From the NCBI RefSeq assembly GCF_900188085.1, contig NZ_FZOU01000004.1:372001-436000 (forward strand): a stretch of 64,000 bases of DNA, read 5' to 3'. Origin of the DNA: Granulicella rosea. GTDB taxonomy: Bacteria > Acidobacteriota > Terriglobia > Terriglobales > Acidobacteriaceae. Below, piece after piece: positions 29,092 through 37,378 of the stretch. The notes beneath the pieces are model-generated. The model saw only the letters and a list, made by a program, of their open reading frames with translations, was not told the origin of the DNA and did not search any database. Every line of letters begins with the position of its first letter. Position 1 is the stretch's first letter. Made by a program: the position numbers and the translations under genes.

Positions 29092-29300
29092 CTCCTCCTG
29101 TCTCCAGCCGCTGCGCGTCTTCCGCCACCTCCTCTGCGGCCTGTTCCTGCCGCAACGCGACCCTGACAATTCCCGTGCGCTGACGTGCACCCATGCAGAG
29201 GCCAAACCTTCCTGAGGGACTCCGTCCCTGGCGCGCGCAAGAGGAGGCACCCTCATCTTCCGCGCTGCGCTTGTGCAGACCTTCGCTGCGCTCGCCCTCC
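29092..29300 (+). other. Conserved non-coding block upstream of ardC copy 1
   Basis: This block aligns base by base with the reverse complement of 35061-35277, upstream of the second ardC copy. Shared islands include TGTCTCCAGCCGCT, GCGTCTTCCGCCACC, GTGCGCTGAC and CTTGTGCAGACCTTCGCT. It has no coding pattern shared between copies and contains several short dyads (for example CTTCGCTGCGCTCG). It may be a regulatory RNA/DNA element or part of the duplicated module. Confidence 0.6.
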
Positions 29301-29420
29301 ATTGCATTCCGGGGAGGGAACCCACCTCTTGCACTTGCCGCCCCTGCAGGCGTGGGCCTGGGCCAAGGCGTGTTTGTAAGCAAACACAGCACAGCCATTC
29401 AAAAACGGAGGACTCACCCC

Positions 29421-30392
29421 ATGCGCACCAACGCCACCACGAACGAAAACAGCAACGTCGCTTCCCTTCCCGCAACCGCCAAGCCGCAGACCTCGAAAGA
29501 AGTCATCGCCGCCAACGTCAAGCTCCTGATCGAGCAGTTGGAAGCCGGACACTCCGAAGGACTCACCGCCTACCTCACAGCCATGGGACGCTTCCATAGC
29601 TACAGCCTCGGGAACATTCTGGAAATCGCACGACAGAAGCCCGACGCCACGCGCGTTGCAGGGCTGTATGCGTGGAACCAGCTTGGCCGCAAGGTGAAGC
29701 GAGGCGAGAAGGGTACCCGCATCCTCGCTCCGCTCATCGGTATCCGCAAGAAGAAGGACAGCGAGGCCGAGCGCAGCAAAGACCCCGCCGCCGTCAATCA
29801 GCCTGTACTCGTGGGATTCCGTGCCGTCTATGTCTTCGATGTCTCGCAGACCGAAGGCGTGGAGCTTCCCGAACTGAAAAAACGCGTTAAGGGAGATGTC
29901 GGAGCCTATCGCGAACGCCTCACCGACTTCATCACCGCACAAGGCATCGAGCTTGAATTCAAGGAGAGCATCGCTCCGGCTCTCGGGATGAGCTACGGCG
30001 GCCGCATTGCCATCTTCCCCGGTCAAGAACCGGCCGAGGAGTTCAGCACCCTTGTTCACGAACTGGCGCACGAAATGCTGCACAAGGCAGAGCGCAGGAT
30101 CGCGACCACCAAGACCGTTCGGGAGACGGAAGCCGAGGCCATCGCATTCGTTGTCTCGCAGACGATCGGCCTTGAGACGGGACGAGCTTCTGCGGACTAT
30201 ATCCATCTTTACCACGGCAACGCCGCCCTTCTCACGGAATCCCTTGAAGTCATCCAGCGCTCCGCCGCCCTGATCTTGTCGGCTATCGAGACGGAGCAGG
30301 TCGCGGAACAGGCAAACGAGGCCGGGCAGACTGAAACCACGGCATCTGCTACGGAGGACATCACCGACGCCGCGCTCGTGGAGGTGGCGTAA
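29421..30392 (+). CDS. ArdC-like antirestriction protein, copy 1
   Basis: This 323-residue protein is read from the ATG at 29421, where GGAGGA lies 8 bases upstream; the open frame reaches further back without support. The N-terminal ArdC-type ssDNA-binding domain shows WNQLGRKVKRGEKGTRILAP. The C-terminal metallopeptidase-like domain has H213-E-L-A-H217 in TLVHELAHEMLHK and a downstream Glu in ETEAEAIAFVV. ArdC proteins protect incoming single-stranded conjugative DNA from restriction. The TAA stop overlaps the ATG of the next gene (TAATG). A diverged paralogue lies at 34025-34930. Confidence 0.9.
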   Translation: MRTNATTNENSNVASLPATAKPQTSKEVIAANVKLLIEQLEAGHSEGLTAYLTAMGRFHSYSLGNILEIARQKPDATRVAGLYAWNQLGRKVKRGEKGTRILAPLIGIRKKKDSEAERSKDPAAVNQPVLVGFRAVYVFDVSQTEGVELPELKKRVKGDVGAYRERLTDFITAQGIELEFKESIAPALGMSYGGRIAIFPGQEPAEEFSTLVHELAHEMLHKAERRIATTKTVRETEAEAIAFVVSQTIGLETGRASADYIHLYHGNAALLTESLEVIQRSAALILSAIETEQVAEQANEAGQTETTASATEDITDAALVEVA

Positions 30393-30643
30393 TGCAGACC
30401 ATCCTCGACATCCTCAGAAAGGCCGGTGGGTGGCACCCCGGCCTCTACCTCAAGATCGACAACGCTCCCTATATGGAGCTTGTCATTGAAGCCCTCGACG
30501 AGTCCGGCCCCATGGGGCTTCCTGCCCTCTCGGTCGCGCACTACGGCGAACAGAACGGCGATCTCATGCGCGATCCCGAGATGTCTTTCGAGCTTGGACT
30601 CGGAGGAGGCGCAAACCTTGAGCCGTTTTACTGGTTATGTTGA
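30392..30643 (+). CDS. DUF6908-type protein, copy 1, cut short by the RIT element
   Basis: This 83-residue product has the block SVAHYGEQNGDLMRDPEMSFEL, written here as two halves: SVAHYGEQNGDLM and RDPEMSFEL. From memory the DUF6908 family is usually over 110 residues, continuing after an aromatic patch. Here the frame runs into the RIT terminal palindrome right after PFYW and ends two codons later (L-C-stop). The second copy ends at exactly the same place. The function is unknown; it is coupled to ardC. Confidence 0.7.
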   Translation: MQTILDILRKAGGWHPGLYLKIDNAPYMELVIEALDESGPMGLPALSVAHYGEQNGDLMRDPEMSFELGLGGGANLEPFYWLC

Positions 30644-30687
30644 GCTCAACATAACCAGTACTGTGTGAAGCGCCGGATTATGTGAAG
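30629..30687 (+). repeat. RIT left terminal inverted repeat (59 bp)
   Basis: Bases 30629-30660 form a perfect palindrome with centre ATGTTGAGCTCAACAT. The following 27 bases contain GTGAAGCGCCGGATTATGTG. The whole 59 bases match the reverse complement of 33730-33788 without a mismatch. It is a probable recombinase-binding site. Confidence 0.92.
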
Positions 30688-30799
30688 CGGAGTCTCGCGA
30701 CATAGCTCGGGCGCAGTGTTCACGCGGCTCTTGTATTTGCACTACTCAACATAGTTCGGGACTCTTCTCATGCCGACATCCGGTCGGCACGAGGAGACT

Positions 30800-31717
30800 A
30801 TGGACCAGTCATCGAAGAAGGAGCTATCGCTCGCAGAGTGCGTGGCCAGCTATGACCTGTACGCGCGAGAGGTACGCTGTCTCGCAGCATCGACACGTGA
30901 GATTCAACGCCGCATCCTGCGGCGACTTTGCCGCTATTGCTTTGGCGATGGGACGATCGCATGGGATGCCATTTGCTTCACGGACATCGTTCGGTTTCTG
31001 ACAGCCGAGTTCGAGCGCTATCCCAACCGGGGCACGCAACGCGCTTCGCTGACGAGCATGCGCACGATTCTGCGGTATCTCGCAGAGAACAACATGGTGC
31101 CGAAGGGATGGGACGAAGCTCTTCCCAGGACTGCGACGAAGCGTCACGCGCATCTTCCGCGACAGCTTTCGAGTGAGCAGATACGTGCTCTATTCAAGGC
31201 ATCACAGGGCAACAGGTGGATAGCGCGCCGAGATCGTGCGTTACTGTTGCTGTTACTGCGGCTCGGTCTGCGCTGCGAAGAAGTTGCTCATCTCAAGTGG
31301 CAGGATATCGACTGGCAAGCAGGCTCTATAAGGATATGCAGCCAGAAGAGCCGACGCGACCGGATACTTCCGCTGCCGGAAGATGTGGGCAAGGCGCTTG
31401 TCGCCTACCTTCGAACCTTCTCCAGTGTCCCGCTCTGGATTTTTGATTCCAGTCGTTCAACCTTCCCTGATGAGATGAGACGCCTGCATATCAAGGCGAT
31501 CTCGAAGTACCTCTTCAAGCGAGCGGGTGTGATCGGAGGTTCCGCGCACTCACTCCGTCATACCGTCGCCACCAGCATGGTGAACCATGGCGCGTCCTTT
31601 AAGGATGTATCGGACCTGCTCGGCCATCGCCATCTTTCTACGACGTTGATCTACGCCAAGCTGGACATGAAGGCGCTCGCTCAGGTTGCTCTGCCGTGGG
31701 CGGGAGGTGAGCGATGA
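30800..31717 (+). CDS. Tyrosine recombinase, first of RIT trio
   Basis: This 305-residue protein starts at ATG 30800, 3 bases after GAGGAG. The N-terminal SAM-like DNA-binding region is followed by the catalytic domain: first Arg in LGLRCEEVAHLKW, then HSLRHTVATSMVNHG (H-x-x-R), LGHRHLSTTLIY (His and nucleophilic Tyr). All catalytic residues are present. The stop overlaps the next start by 4 bases. It would act together with the other two recombinases in moving the element. Confidence 0.9.
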   Translation: MDQSSKKELSLAECVASYDLYAREVRCLAASTREIQRRILRRLCRYCFGDGTIAWDAICFTDIVRFLTAEFERYPNRGTQRASLTSMRTILRYLAENNMVPKGWDEALPRTATKRHAHLPRQLSSEQIRALFKASQGNRWIARRDRALLLLLLRLGLRCEEVAHLKWQDIDWQAGSIRICSQKSRRDRILPLPEDVGKALVAYLRTFSSVPLWIFDSSRSTFPDEMRRLHIKAISKYLFKRAGVIGGSAHSLRHTVATSMVNHGASFKDVSDLLGHRHLSTTLIYAKLDMKALAQVALPWAGGER

Positions 31718-32697
31718 CCTTCGAAGCTCTGTCCCAACACCTCGAAGCATTCCTTGCGCTGAAGAGGACTCGCGCTAGGCGTAGCCCTTATTTTGAAGGC
31801 GACCAGCGTAGACGCCTCAGATATGAAGAAGCGCTGCTCCGGAGCTTTCTTGAACGATGGCGACAGCACGGATGTCCTTGGCCGATCCACACGGAGTTCG
31901 CGATGGATTGGGTGATGCTGGGTTCTTCGCTAGGCAGGCCCTATCGCGATGAGCATCGCCTGCTTGCCATCCGCGCGTTCCTGCTGCAGATTCGTACTTT
32001 CGAAGAACAGACGGGCGTTCCGCAGAGCCAGTTCCGGAGGCGGTATAAGCGCCGCGCGCCCTACATCTTCTCTGACCAGGAGATTCATCAACTTATGGAA
32101 GCAGCCGCACGGAACCCGCTCAGGTTTCGTGCGGCGACGGTCAGCACTCTGATCGGCCTGCTCGCCAGCACAGGCATTCGTATCGGTGAAGCTCTAAGAC
32201 TGACGATGGCTGACGTGAGGCTCGATCGGACGCAAGCACACCTTTATATCCACGAGACGAAGTTTGGGAAGTCACGCAACGTTGTGCTCCATCCCTCGAC
32301 CGTGGAGCATCTGCGGCACTACATGAGCGCGCGAGCAACAGCGTTGCGGGGCCGCCAAGCTGAGCCATTCTTCACCAACACGATCTGCCGACCGCTGATC
32401 TATAACCCACTCCGATACACCTTCCGCCAGCTGTTGAAGCAGACCGGTATCGCTCCGTCTGCAGGCCAACGCAGGCCCACACTGCATTGCTTCAGGCACA
32501 CCTTCGCTGTGAAGCGATTGACGCTTTGGCAGCGTGAGGGCACCGACATTCGGAAGCAGCTTCCATGGCTCTCTGTGTATCTCGGTCACCAAGGGCCGGA
32601 GACCACCTATTGGTATCTGAGCGCTACGCCGGATCTCCTTCGCGATGCCGGTGCATTGTTCGATCCAGAACTGATGCCGAGAGGAGACCGCCGATGA
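31714..32697 (+). CDS. Tyrosine recombinase, second of RIT trio
   Basis: This 327-residue protein has catalytic motifs: Arg in STGIRIGEALRL, H-x-x-R in LHCFRHTFAVKRL, and VYLGHQGPETTYWYL with His and the Tyr nucleophile. The insertion between helix blocks (WQREGTDIRKQLPWLS) is typical of this RIT position. ATG overlaps the upstream stop, and its own TGA overlaps the third gene's ATG. Confidence 0.9.
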   Translation: MTFEALSQHLEAFLALKRTRARRSPYFEGDQRRRLRYEEALLRSFLERWRQHGCPWPIHTEFAMDWVMLGSSLGRPYRDEHRLLAIRAFLLQIRTFEEQTGVPQSQFRRRYKRRAPYIFSDQEIHQLMEAAARNPLRFRAATVSTLIGLLASTGIRIGEALRLTMADVRLDRTQAHLYIHETKFGKSRNVVLHPSTVEHLRHYMSARATALRGRQAEPFFTNTICRPLIYNPLRYTFRQLLKQTGIAPSAGQRRPTLHCFRHTFAVKRLTLWQREGTDIRKQLPWLSVYLGHQGPETTYWYLSATPDLLRDAGALFDPELMPRGDRR

Positions 32698-33674
32698 TGC
32701 TTGCAGGCCCTCTTCTCCAACGCTATTTCACCAACTACCTCATCGCTCAGCGACGACTCAGCCCACAGACGCTGGCGAGCTATCGGGATACGTTCCGTCT
32801 CCTGTTGCAGTTCGTGCAGTCGGAACTGAAGATCGAGCCTTCGCACCTTGCCATCGAACAGCTTGATGCGGAGATCATTCTGCGCTTTCTCGACAGCCTG
32901 GAACAGCAGCGCAAGAACTCTATTGTGTCCCGCAACCTGCGGCTCACGGCCATACGGTCGTTCTTCCGCATGGTGGCTCTCCATCATCCCGAGTGCGTTG
33001 GAACAGCAACACGCGTGCTCGCCGTTCCGATGAAGCGAACGGATACGCGGCTTCTGGAGTATGTCTCTCGCACAGAGATGGACGCCATCCTCAACAGCAT
33101 CGATCGCAAGCACTGGTGCGGCCGGCGTGACTATGCCTTGCTGCTGACCATGTACAACTCCGGCGCGCGCGTCTCTGAACTGTGCGCTCTGCGCGCCGAT
33201 CAGATCGGCAGCGGCAAGAACAGCTACGTCCATCTCCACGGCAAGGGCCGCAAGGAACGTGCGATTCCGCTATGGCCGTCCACCGCACGTATCTTGCGCG
33301 ACTGGCTTCGCGAGAACACCGGGGGCATAGCCTTTCCGGGAGTTCGCGGCGAACCGCTGAGCCGCTTTGCCGTGCGACTCCTGCTACAGAAGGCCGTTGC
33401 TGCTGCATCGGCACACTGCCTCAGCTTGAAGAAGAAGCGCATCTCGCCTCACACGATCAGACATGGAACCGCTATGGCGCTCCTTGATGCGGGAGTGGAC
33501 ATCTCCGTTATCGCACTCTGGCTCGGACACGAGAGCATCGAGACCACCAACGGCTACCTCCATACAAGCATCGCGTTGAAGGAAAAAGCCCTCGCTAAGG
33601 TCACACCCTCAAGCTCTACATTCAAGCGCTTCAAGCCTGATGACAGGCTCCTTGCCTTCCTCGCGTCGCTCTAA
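32694..33674 (+). CDS. Tyrosine recombinase, third of RIT trio
   Basis: This 326-residue XerC/D-like protein is read from ATG 32694 (GAGGAG upstream; ATGA overlap with the previous gene). The longer upstream frame overlaps the previous gene heavily and is rejected. Catalytic residues: Arg in NSGARVSELCALR, Lys in HGKGRKERAIPL, H-x-x-R in SPHTIRHGTAMALL, and LGHESIETTNGYLH with the Tyr. Confidence 0.9.
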   Translation: MMLAGPLLQRYFTNYLIAQRRLSPQTLASYRDTFRLLLQFVQSELKIEPSHLAIEQLDAEIILRFLDSLEQQRKNSIVSRNLRLTAIRSFFRMVALHHPECVGTATRVLAVPMKRTDTRLLEYVSRTEMDAILNSIDRKHWCGRRDYALLLTMYNSGARVSELCALRADQIGSGKNSYVHLHGKGRKERAIPLWPSTARILRDWLRENTGGIAFPGVRGEPLSRFAVRLLLQKAVAAASAHCLSLKKKRISPHTIRHGTAMALLDAGVDISVIALWLGHESIETTNGYLHTSIALKEKALAKVTPSSSTFKRFKPDDRLLAFLASL

Positions 33675-33729
33675 CTATGTGCAGTCAGAACGCTGATATC
33701 CCGCGTCCTGACTGCATTTCTCTGTCCGA

Positions 33730-33788
33730 CTTCACATAATCCGGCGCTTCACACAGTACTGGTTATGTTGAGCTCAACATAACCAGTA
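33730..33788 (-). repeat. RIT right terminal inverted repeat (59 bp)
   Basis: Exact reverse complement of 30629-30687, with the 32-base perfect palindrome at 33757-33788. It lies inside the 3' end of the second DUF6908-type gene. Confidence 0.92.
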
Positions 33789-34025
33789 GAACGGGTTCAG
33801 GTGTGCGCCTCCGGCGAAACCCAACTCGAAACACATCTCCGGATCGCGCATGGCGTCGCCGTTCTGTTCGCCGTAGTGACAGACAGAGATTGCAGGTAGA
33901 CCACAGGGTCCAGATTCATCGGTCGCTTCGATAATCAACGCCATATACGGCGGATTCTCGATGCGAAGGTAGAGGCCATGATGCCAGCCTCCTGCGGCTT
34001 GGAGGATGCGGAGAACGGTGTCCAT
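33774..34025 (-). CDS. DUF6908-type protein, copy 2, cut short by the RIT element
   Basis: This 83-residue paralogue of the protein at 30392-30643 is on the opposite strand. It shares GGWHHGLYLRIENPPYM-like and HYGEQNGDAMRDPEM blocks. It ends PFYW-L-C-stop, with the L-C-stop codons supplied by the RIT palindrome. Its start overlaps the ardC copy 2 stop (TAATG), the same coupling as in copy 1. Confidence 0.7.
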   Translation of the reverse strand: MDTVLRILQAAGGWHHGLYLRIENPPYMALIIEATDESGPCGLPAISVCHYGEQNGDAMRDPEMCFELGFAGGAHLNPFYWLC

Positions 34026-34930
34026 TAGGCCGCCTCCGCAAGTGCTGCATCGGCCTCGGTCGTCTGCGCTTCTGTTGCGCTGTCATCGATGGGCGGCTCC
34101 AAGGCCGCGAGGATGACGTTGGCGGTTTGCTGCACGACTTCCAAGCTCTCGGCCAAGAGTGAAGCGTTGCCGTGGTACAGGTTGATGTAGTCCGCTGACG
34201 CGCTGCCAGTCACTAAGCCAATCGCCTTGCCGACCACAAAAGCCACGGCTTCGGCCTCTGTCTCGCGTACTGTCTTCGTGGTCGCAGTGCGCCGTTCGGC
34301 CTTGTGCATCATCTCGTGCGCGGCTTCATGCACCAGCGTAGAGAACTCCTCGGCCTTCGACTGACCGGGAAGGACCGCGATGCGTCCGCCGTAGCTCATG
34401 CCCATGGCGGGGGCAATCTTCGGGTTGTAGACAATCTGGATGCCCTGCGCTCTGAGGAATGCCGCGAGGCGGTCAATGCTTTCGCCGGGGTCGCCCGAAA
34501 CTTCGCGCAACTCAGGCAGGTCCACGCCGTTGGTCTGCGAGATATCGAAGACGTATGTATTGCGGAAGCCCAGAAGCGTGCGGGTGTTTTGCTTCGTAAT
34601 GTCCTTCTCGGCCTCTTCGTCCTTCTTGCGGCGAACGCCAACAATCGGGGCGAGGATGCGAATGCCCTTGGCTCCTGCATTGACGGAACGGCCTAAGTTC
34701 TTCCACGTCCAGAACCCCGCAACGCGGGTTGCGGTAGGCATCTGCCGCGCGATCTCCAGCACGTTCCCGAAGCTGTAGTTATGGAAACGGCTCATGGCGG
34801 TGAGGTAGTTGGTGAGGGCTTCGGAGTGTCCTGCCTCTAGCTGCTCGATCAAGAGCTTGATATTGGCGGTGATGAGTTCCTGTTTGGTGGTGGGCTTCTT
34901 GCTGTCGATGGTGGTGGCTGCGCTGCTCAT
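34025..34930 (-). CDS. ArdC-like antirestriction protein, copy 2
   Basis: This 301-residue paralogue of the protein at 29421-30392 starts at ATG 34930 with GGAG upstream (AAAGGAGAGACACC). It has the ssDNA-binding segment WKNLGRSVNAGAKGIRILAP, then the zinc motif HEAAHEMMHK and ETEAEAVAFVV. The lysine/glutamate content of the binding loop differs from copy 1 (AGAKG instead of RGEKG), so the copies have diverged, which argues against a very recent duplication. It is expected to protect incoming conjugative DNA. Confidence 0.9.
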   Translation of the reverse strand: MSSAATTIDSKKPTTKQELITANIKLLIEQLEAGHSEALTNYLTAMSRFHNYSFGNVLEIARQMPTATRVAGFWTWKNLGRSVNAGAKGIRILAPIVGVRRKKDEEAEKDITKQNTRTLLGFRNTYVFDISQTNGVDLPELREVSGDPGESIDRLAAFLRAQGIQIVYNPKIAPAMGMSYGGRIAVLPGQSKAEEFSTLVHEAAHEMMHKAERRTATTKTVRETEAEAVAFVVGKAIGLVTGSASADYINLYHGNASLLAESLEVVQQTANVILAALEPPIDDSATEAQTTEADAALAEAA

Positions 34931-35060
34931 GGTGTCTCTCCTTTGCGGTTGCTTTTGCTTTTCATGCCATGCGTGGCATGTACCTACATGCCGAACGCCT
35001 CCTGGCGAAGGCGGGGCGGCAAAGCGCAAGGGGAGGGGTATCTCCCATCCGGAGCAACGC

Positions 35061-35277
35061 GGAGGACGAGCGAAGCGAAGGTCTGCACAAGCGAAGCGCG
35101 GAAGACTGTTGGGAAACCCCTTGCGCTGCGCCAGGGCGGCGCCCTCAGCGAGGTTTGGTTTCCGCAGACGTGCGCGTCAGCGCACAGGATCTTCAGGGGC
35201 GGGCGTTGCGGGGCCGGAACAGGCCCCGCTGAGGAGGGTGGCGGAAGACGCGCGAGCGGCTGGAGACAGGGAGGAGC
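35061..35277 (-). other. Conserved non-coding block upstream of ardC copy 2
   Basis: The reverse complement aligns with 29092-29300 (see that entry). It contains GC-rich dyads, for example GGGGCCGGAACAGGCCCC around 35210-35227. It lies about 130 bases upstream of the ardC copy 2 start and on its other side precedes the 85-residue gene at 35392. Confidence 0.6.
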
Positions 35278-35391
35278 GAAGCTTCTCCCGCAAACACAGC
35301 ACAGAGTCGATCTCCGTCTCTTTCGGATTTCTCTAGGCCACCGAGTCCATCGGTTCTATGATTTGTTCCATCCGGAGAGGAGACCCACAAC

Positions 35392-35649
35392 ATGCCAGCG
35401 AACAAGAAGACCACGTCTGCAGCAGTCGCACACATTGCGGCGGAGATCCTCGACAACAAGAACTCCTCGGCAATCGCAAAAACGCTGGCGGCCTCTGCTT
35501 TATCCCAGCGCGCCATGTCGAAGCAGACCGGTGCCAAGATGGAGAAGATCGCCTCGTCGGCACTCCAGGACGGTCGTCTTGCAAAGGAGACTAAGACGGT
35601 GGCAGCCTCAGTGTTGTCGCAAGCGAACAAAGCCCGGAAGGCTAAGTGA
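35392..35649 (+). CDS. Small Ala/Lys-rich hypothetical protein
   Basis: This 85-residue basic protein has two imperfect internal repeats, IAKTLAASALSQ and ETKTVAASVLSQ, with Lys-rich ends. GGAGAGGAGA upstream supports the start. It resembles small proteins of unknown function that I have seen annotated in many bacteria, with the pattern KTSxxVAxxAxxxL. No catalytic motif. A helical, possibly nucleic-acid-binding protein is plausible but unproven. Confidence 0.7.
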   Translation: MPANKKTTSAAVAHIAAEILDNKNSSAIAKTLAASALSQRAMSKQTGAKMEKIASSALQDGRLAKETKTVAASVLSQANKARKAK

Positions 35650-35897
35650 AATGGCTTTGCGGGCTCGAACATAAGGCGGATTTGCCCACAACGTAGGCCA
35701 ACGGTCCATGGGTGGATCCATTTGGCATAAAGCGTGTGCTCACGTCAGGCGAGAGGACACAGGCTCCGATTAGAACTCGGTTTGAGAACCGAAGAGCCAT
35801 CCTTCGGCCCAGCTCATTGCAGCTTCCCGTTGCGGACATTCGGAAAGCTATCTGGAGGGGGATTTATCGGTTTGCGGGGGGGGCAGCATAGGGCTGC
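35650..35897. other. Gap with no recognised gene
   Basis: I see no gene or strong repeat in these 248 bases apart from a G-run at 35874-35882. Confidence 0.4.
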
Positions 35898-36260
35898 TCA
35901 CGCTTCAGACCCAGAGCGAGGAGTACCGGAGCGACTTGCTGTAACCTTCGCGTCGAGGGAGGCCAACGCATTTTGGACCTGATCAAAGATGGCAGGGTCG
36001 TAGGCCGCACCCGACTTGAATCTCTTCGCCGCTGTGGTCGCTTCCGGTTGCGCGAGTGAAAACTCGACGTAGCACGCTTGGTACGTCAGCTTCACGTCGA
36101 AGGTATTTCTCGAACCGGAGGTTATTTCTACTGCGGGGAACCCGGTATATGTGAAGCGATTTACACGCAGGTCTTCCATAGCGGCTTGGGCCACCGCTCC
36201 AGCGAGATAGCATTGCAATAACCTTGCGGGTAGCTGTGTCATAAGAATGTGTCGCGACAT
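35898..36260 (-). CDS. Hypothetical protein
   Basis: This 120-residue product is not recognised. It contains the sequence NTFDVKLTYQACYVEF and an amphipathic C-terminal helix. An alternative start is the ATG at 36242. The upstream ribosome-binding site is weak, so the gene call itself is moderate. Confidence 0.5.
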   Translation of the reverse strand: MSRHILMTQLPARLLQCYLAGAVAQAAMEDLRVNRFTYTGFPAVEITSGSRNTFDVKLTYQACYVEFSLAQPEATTAAKRFKSGAAYDPAIFDQVQNALASLDAKVTASRSGTPRSGSEA

Positions 36261-36444
36261 GGGAAGGCTGCTTTCATGAATCTAACATCTGACGCTCCTC
36301 AAGCCATGGGTGCCGACCGTGCGTATCACATGGGTGACATGCAGCCTGAGCCTGGCGACAAGTTTTCTCGTATCCCTAGTTGACTCGGATTTCTGAGATG
36401 ATGTACGTCGATATGTCAGCCCGGTTCGTCGAAGGATTCTGACC

Positions 36445-36852
36445 ATGAGCAAGACGACTGTTAACTCGCCGAACTTACTGTCGTCCGTGCATGACGCAAC
36501 GGCTGATCTGCTGAATCGAGTGGGTATCCATTCGGTGTTGGATTTCGCATGGCAGGATGAAGAGACTCCTTCCGATGACTATGTCGGGCTGGCGATGTGG
36601 TGCACGGACGCTCCATTCAAGCCGAGATCGAATGTTTGGGATCGCACTACTGCGCCCATCATGCCGAGCGAACGGGACGAGATCTTCTACAAGGCGGGCG
36701 AGGATTTCATCGGAACGATGGAATTGGCGAAACATGCCATCGGCATGGTTCTTTATAGTTTTGAGCATCGAAAACCAGACAACATTCTCGACGACACTCT
36801 TTCCTTCTGGGAATATCGCGCATCCGCGACGATTTGGCTGAACATCGCCTAA
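36445..36852 (+). CDS. N-terminal half of an interrupted HEPN-like gene
   Basis: The 135-residue reading frame ends in TAA at 36850-36852. The next gene continues in the same frame with only seven codons between (reading D-R-I-R-D-F-F), and the join SATIWLNIA-[stop]-DRIRDFFVMARFG reads as one continuous helix-rich protein of about 294 residues. A single base change from a tyrosine codon (TAT/TAC) would explain the stop. The N-terminal half has no recognisable catalytic motif. Confidence 0.65.
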   Translation: MSKTTVNSPNLLSSVHDATADLLNRVGIHSVLDFAWQDEETPSDDYVGLAMWCTDAPFKPRSNVWDRTTAPIMPSERDEIFYKAGEDFIGTMELAKHAIGMVLYSFEHRKPDNILDDTLSFWEYRASATIWLNIA

Positions 36853-36876
36853 GACCGGATTCGAGACTTCTTTGTG

Positions 36877-37329
36877 ATGGCAAGATTTGGGGTAACAGCG
36901 AAAGAGTATTCAAAGCTCCATGAAAAGAACGGACTCTACGCCCGACCGTTTCGCATGCACGATGGGACTGAGTTGAAGAAGACAAAGCGGGCCGCCCTTG
37001 CCTTGGTCAAGGACGCCGAAGCGTTGGGCAAAATGCGTCGGACTCGAAATGAGATTGTCCATAACGTCGCGTCGCGTCAGGGGAGCAAAGCAGTCGCTTC
37101 CCTCAAGACTCAAAAGGTCGAGGCCACGCAAGTTCCGTATGTTCCCCGCTCCATGAAGAACGCGCTACTACAACGTCAGAACTGGAATGAGACCGCCGAG
37201 CTGCTTCGTAATGAGCGGAATAAGGAACTTGAGGAGGCAATTCAGGTTCTGAAGGATTGGTACCTGCTCCTTGTTCATGCCGCAGGGTTGGTGTTTGAGT
37301 TCGAGTATTGGAAACGGATCAACAAATAA
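36877..37329 (+). CDS. C-terminal half of the interrupted gene, HEPN-like motif
   Basis: This 150-residue part contains MRRTRNEIVHNVAS, where R-N-E-I-V-H fits the HEPN ribonuclease signature R-x4-H, within an otherwise helical protein (ELLRNERNKELEEAIQVL). HEPN proteins are common RNA-cleaving effectors in defence systems. If translated from ATG 36877 it may be made alone; otherwise the gene is broken by the upstream stop. Confidence 0.6.
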   Translation: MARFGVTAKEYSKLHEKNGLYARPFRMHDGTELKKTKRAALALVKDAEALGKMRRTRNEIVHNVASRQGSKAVASLKTQKVEATQVPYVPRSMKNALLQRQNWNETAELLRNERNKELEEAIQVLKDWYLLLVHAAGLVFEFEYWKRINK

Positions 37330-37378
37330 CCCGACGTGATGGCACGAAGGATAGACTGTTTATCGAAAGCTCCCATCC

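Larger units (their letters stand above)
30629..33788 (+). mobile_element. Recombinase-in-trio (RIT) element
   Basis: The 3160-base element has three consecutive, overlapping tyrosine recombinase genes, flanked by perfectly identical 59-base inverted ends. Each end begins with a 32-base perfect palindrome. Three adjacent recombinases plus inverted ends define RIT elements. Both outer flanks are DUF6908-type genes cut at the same codon, one on each strand. Confidence 0.88.
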
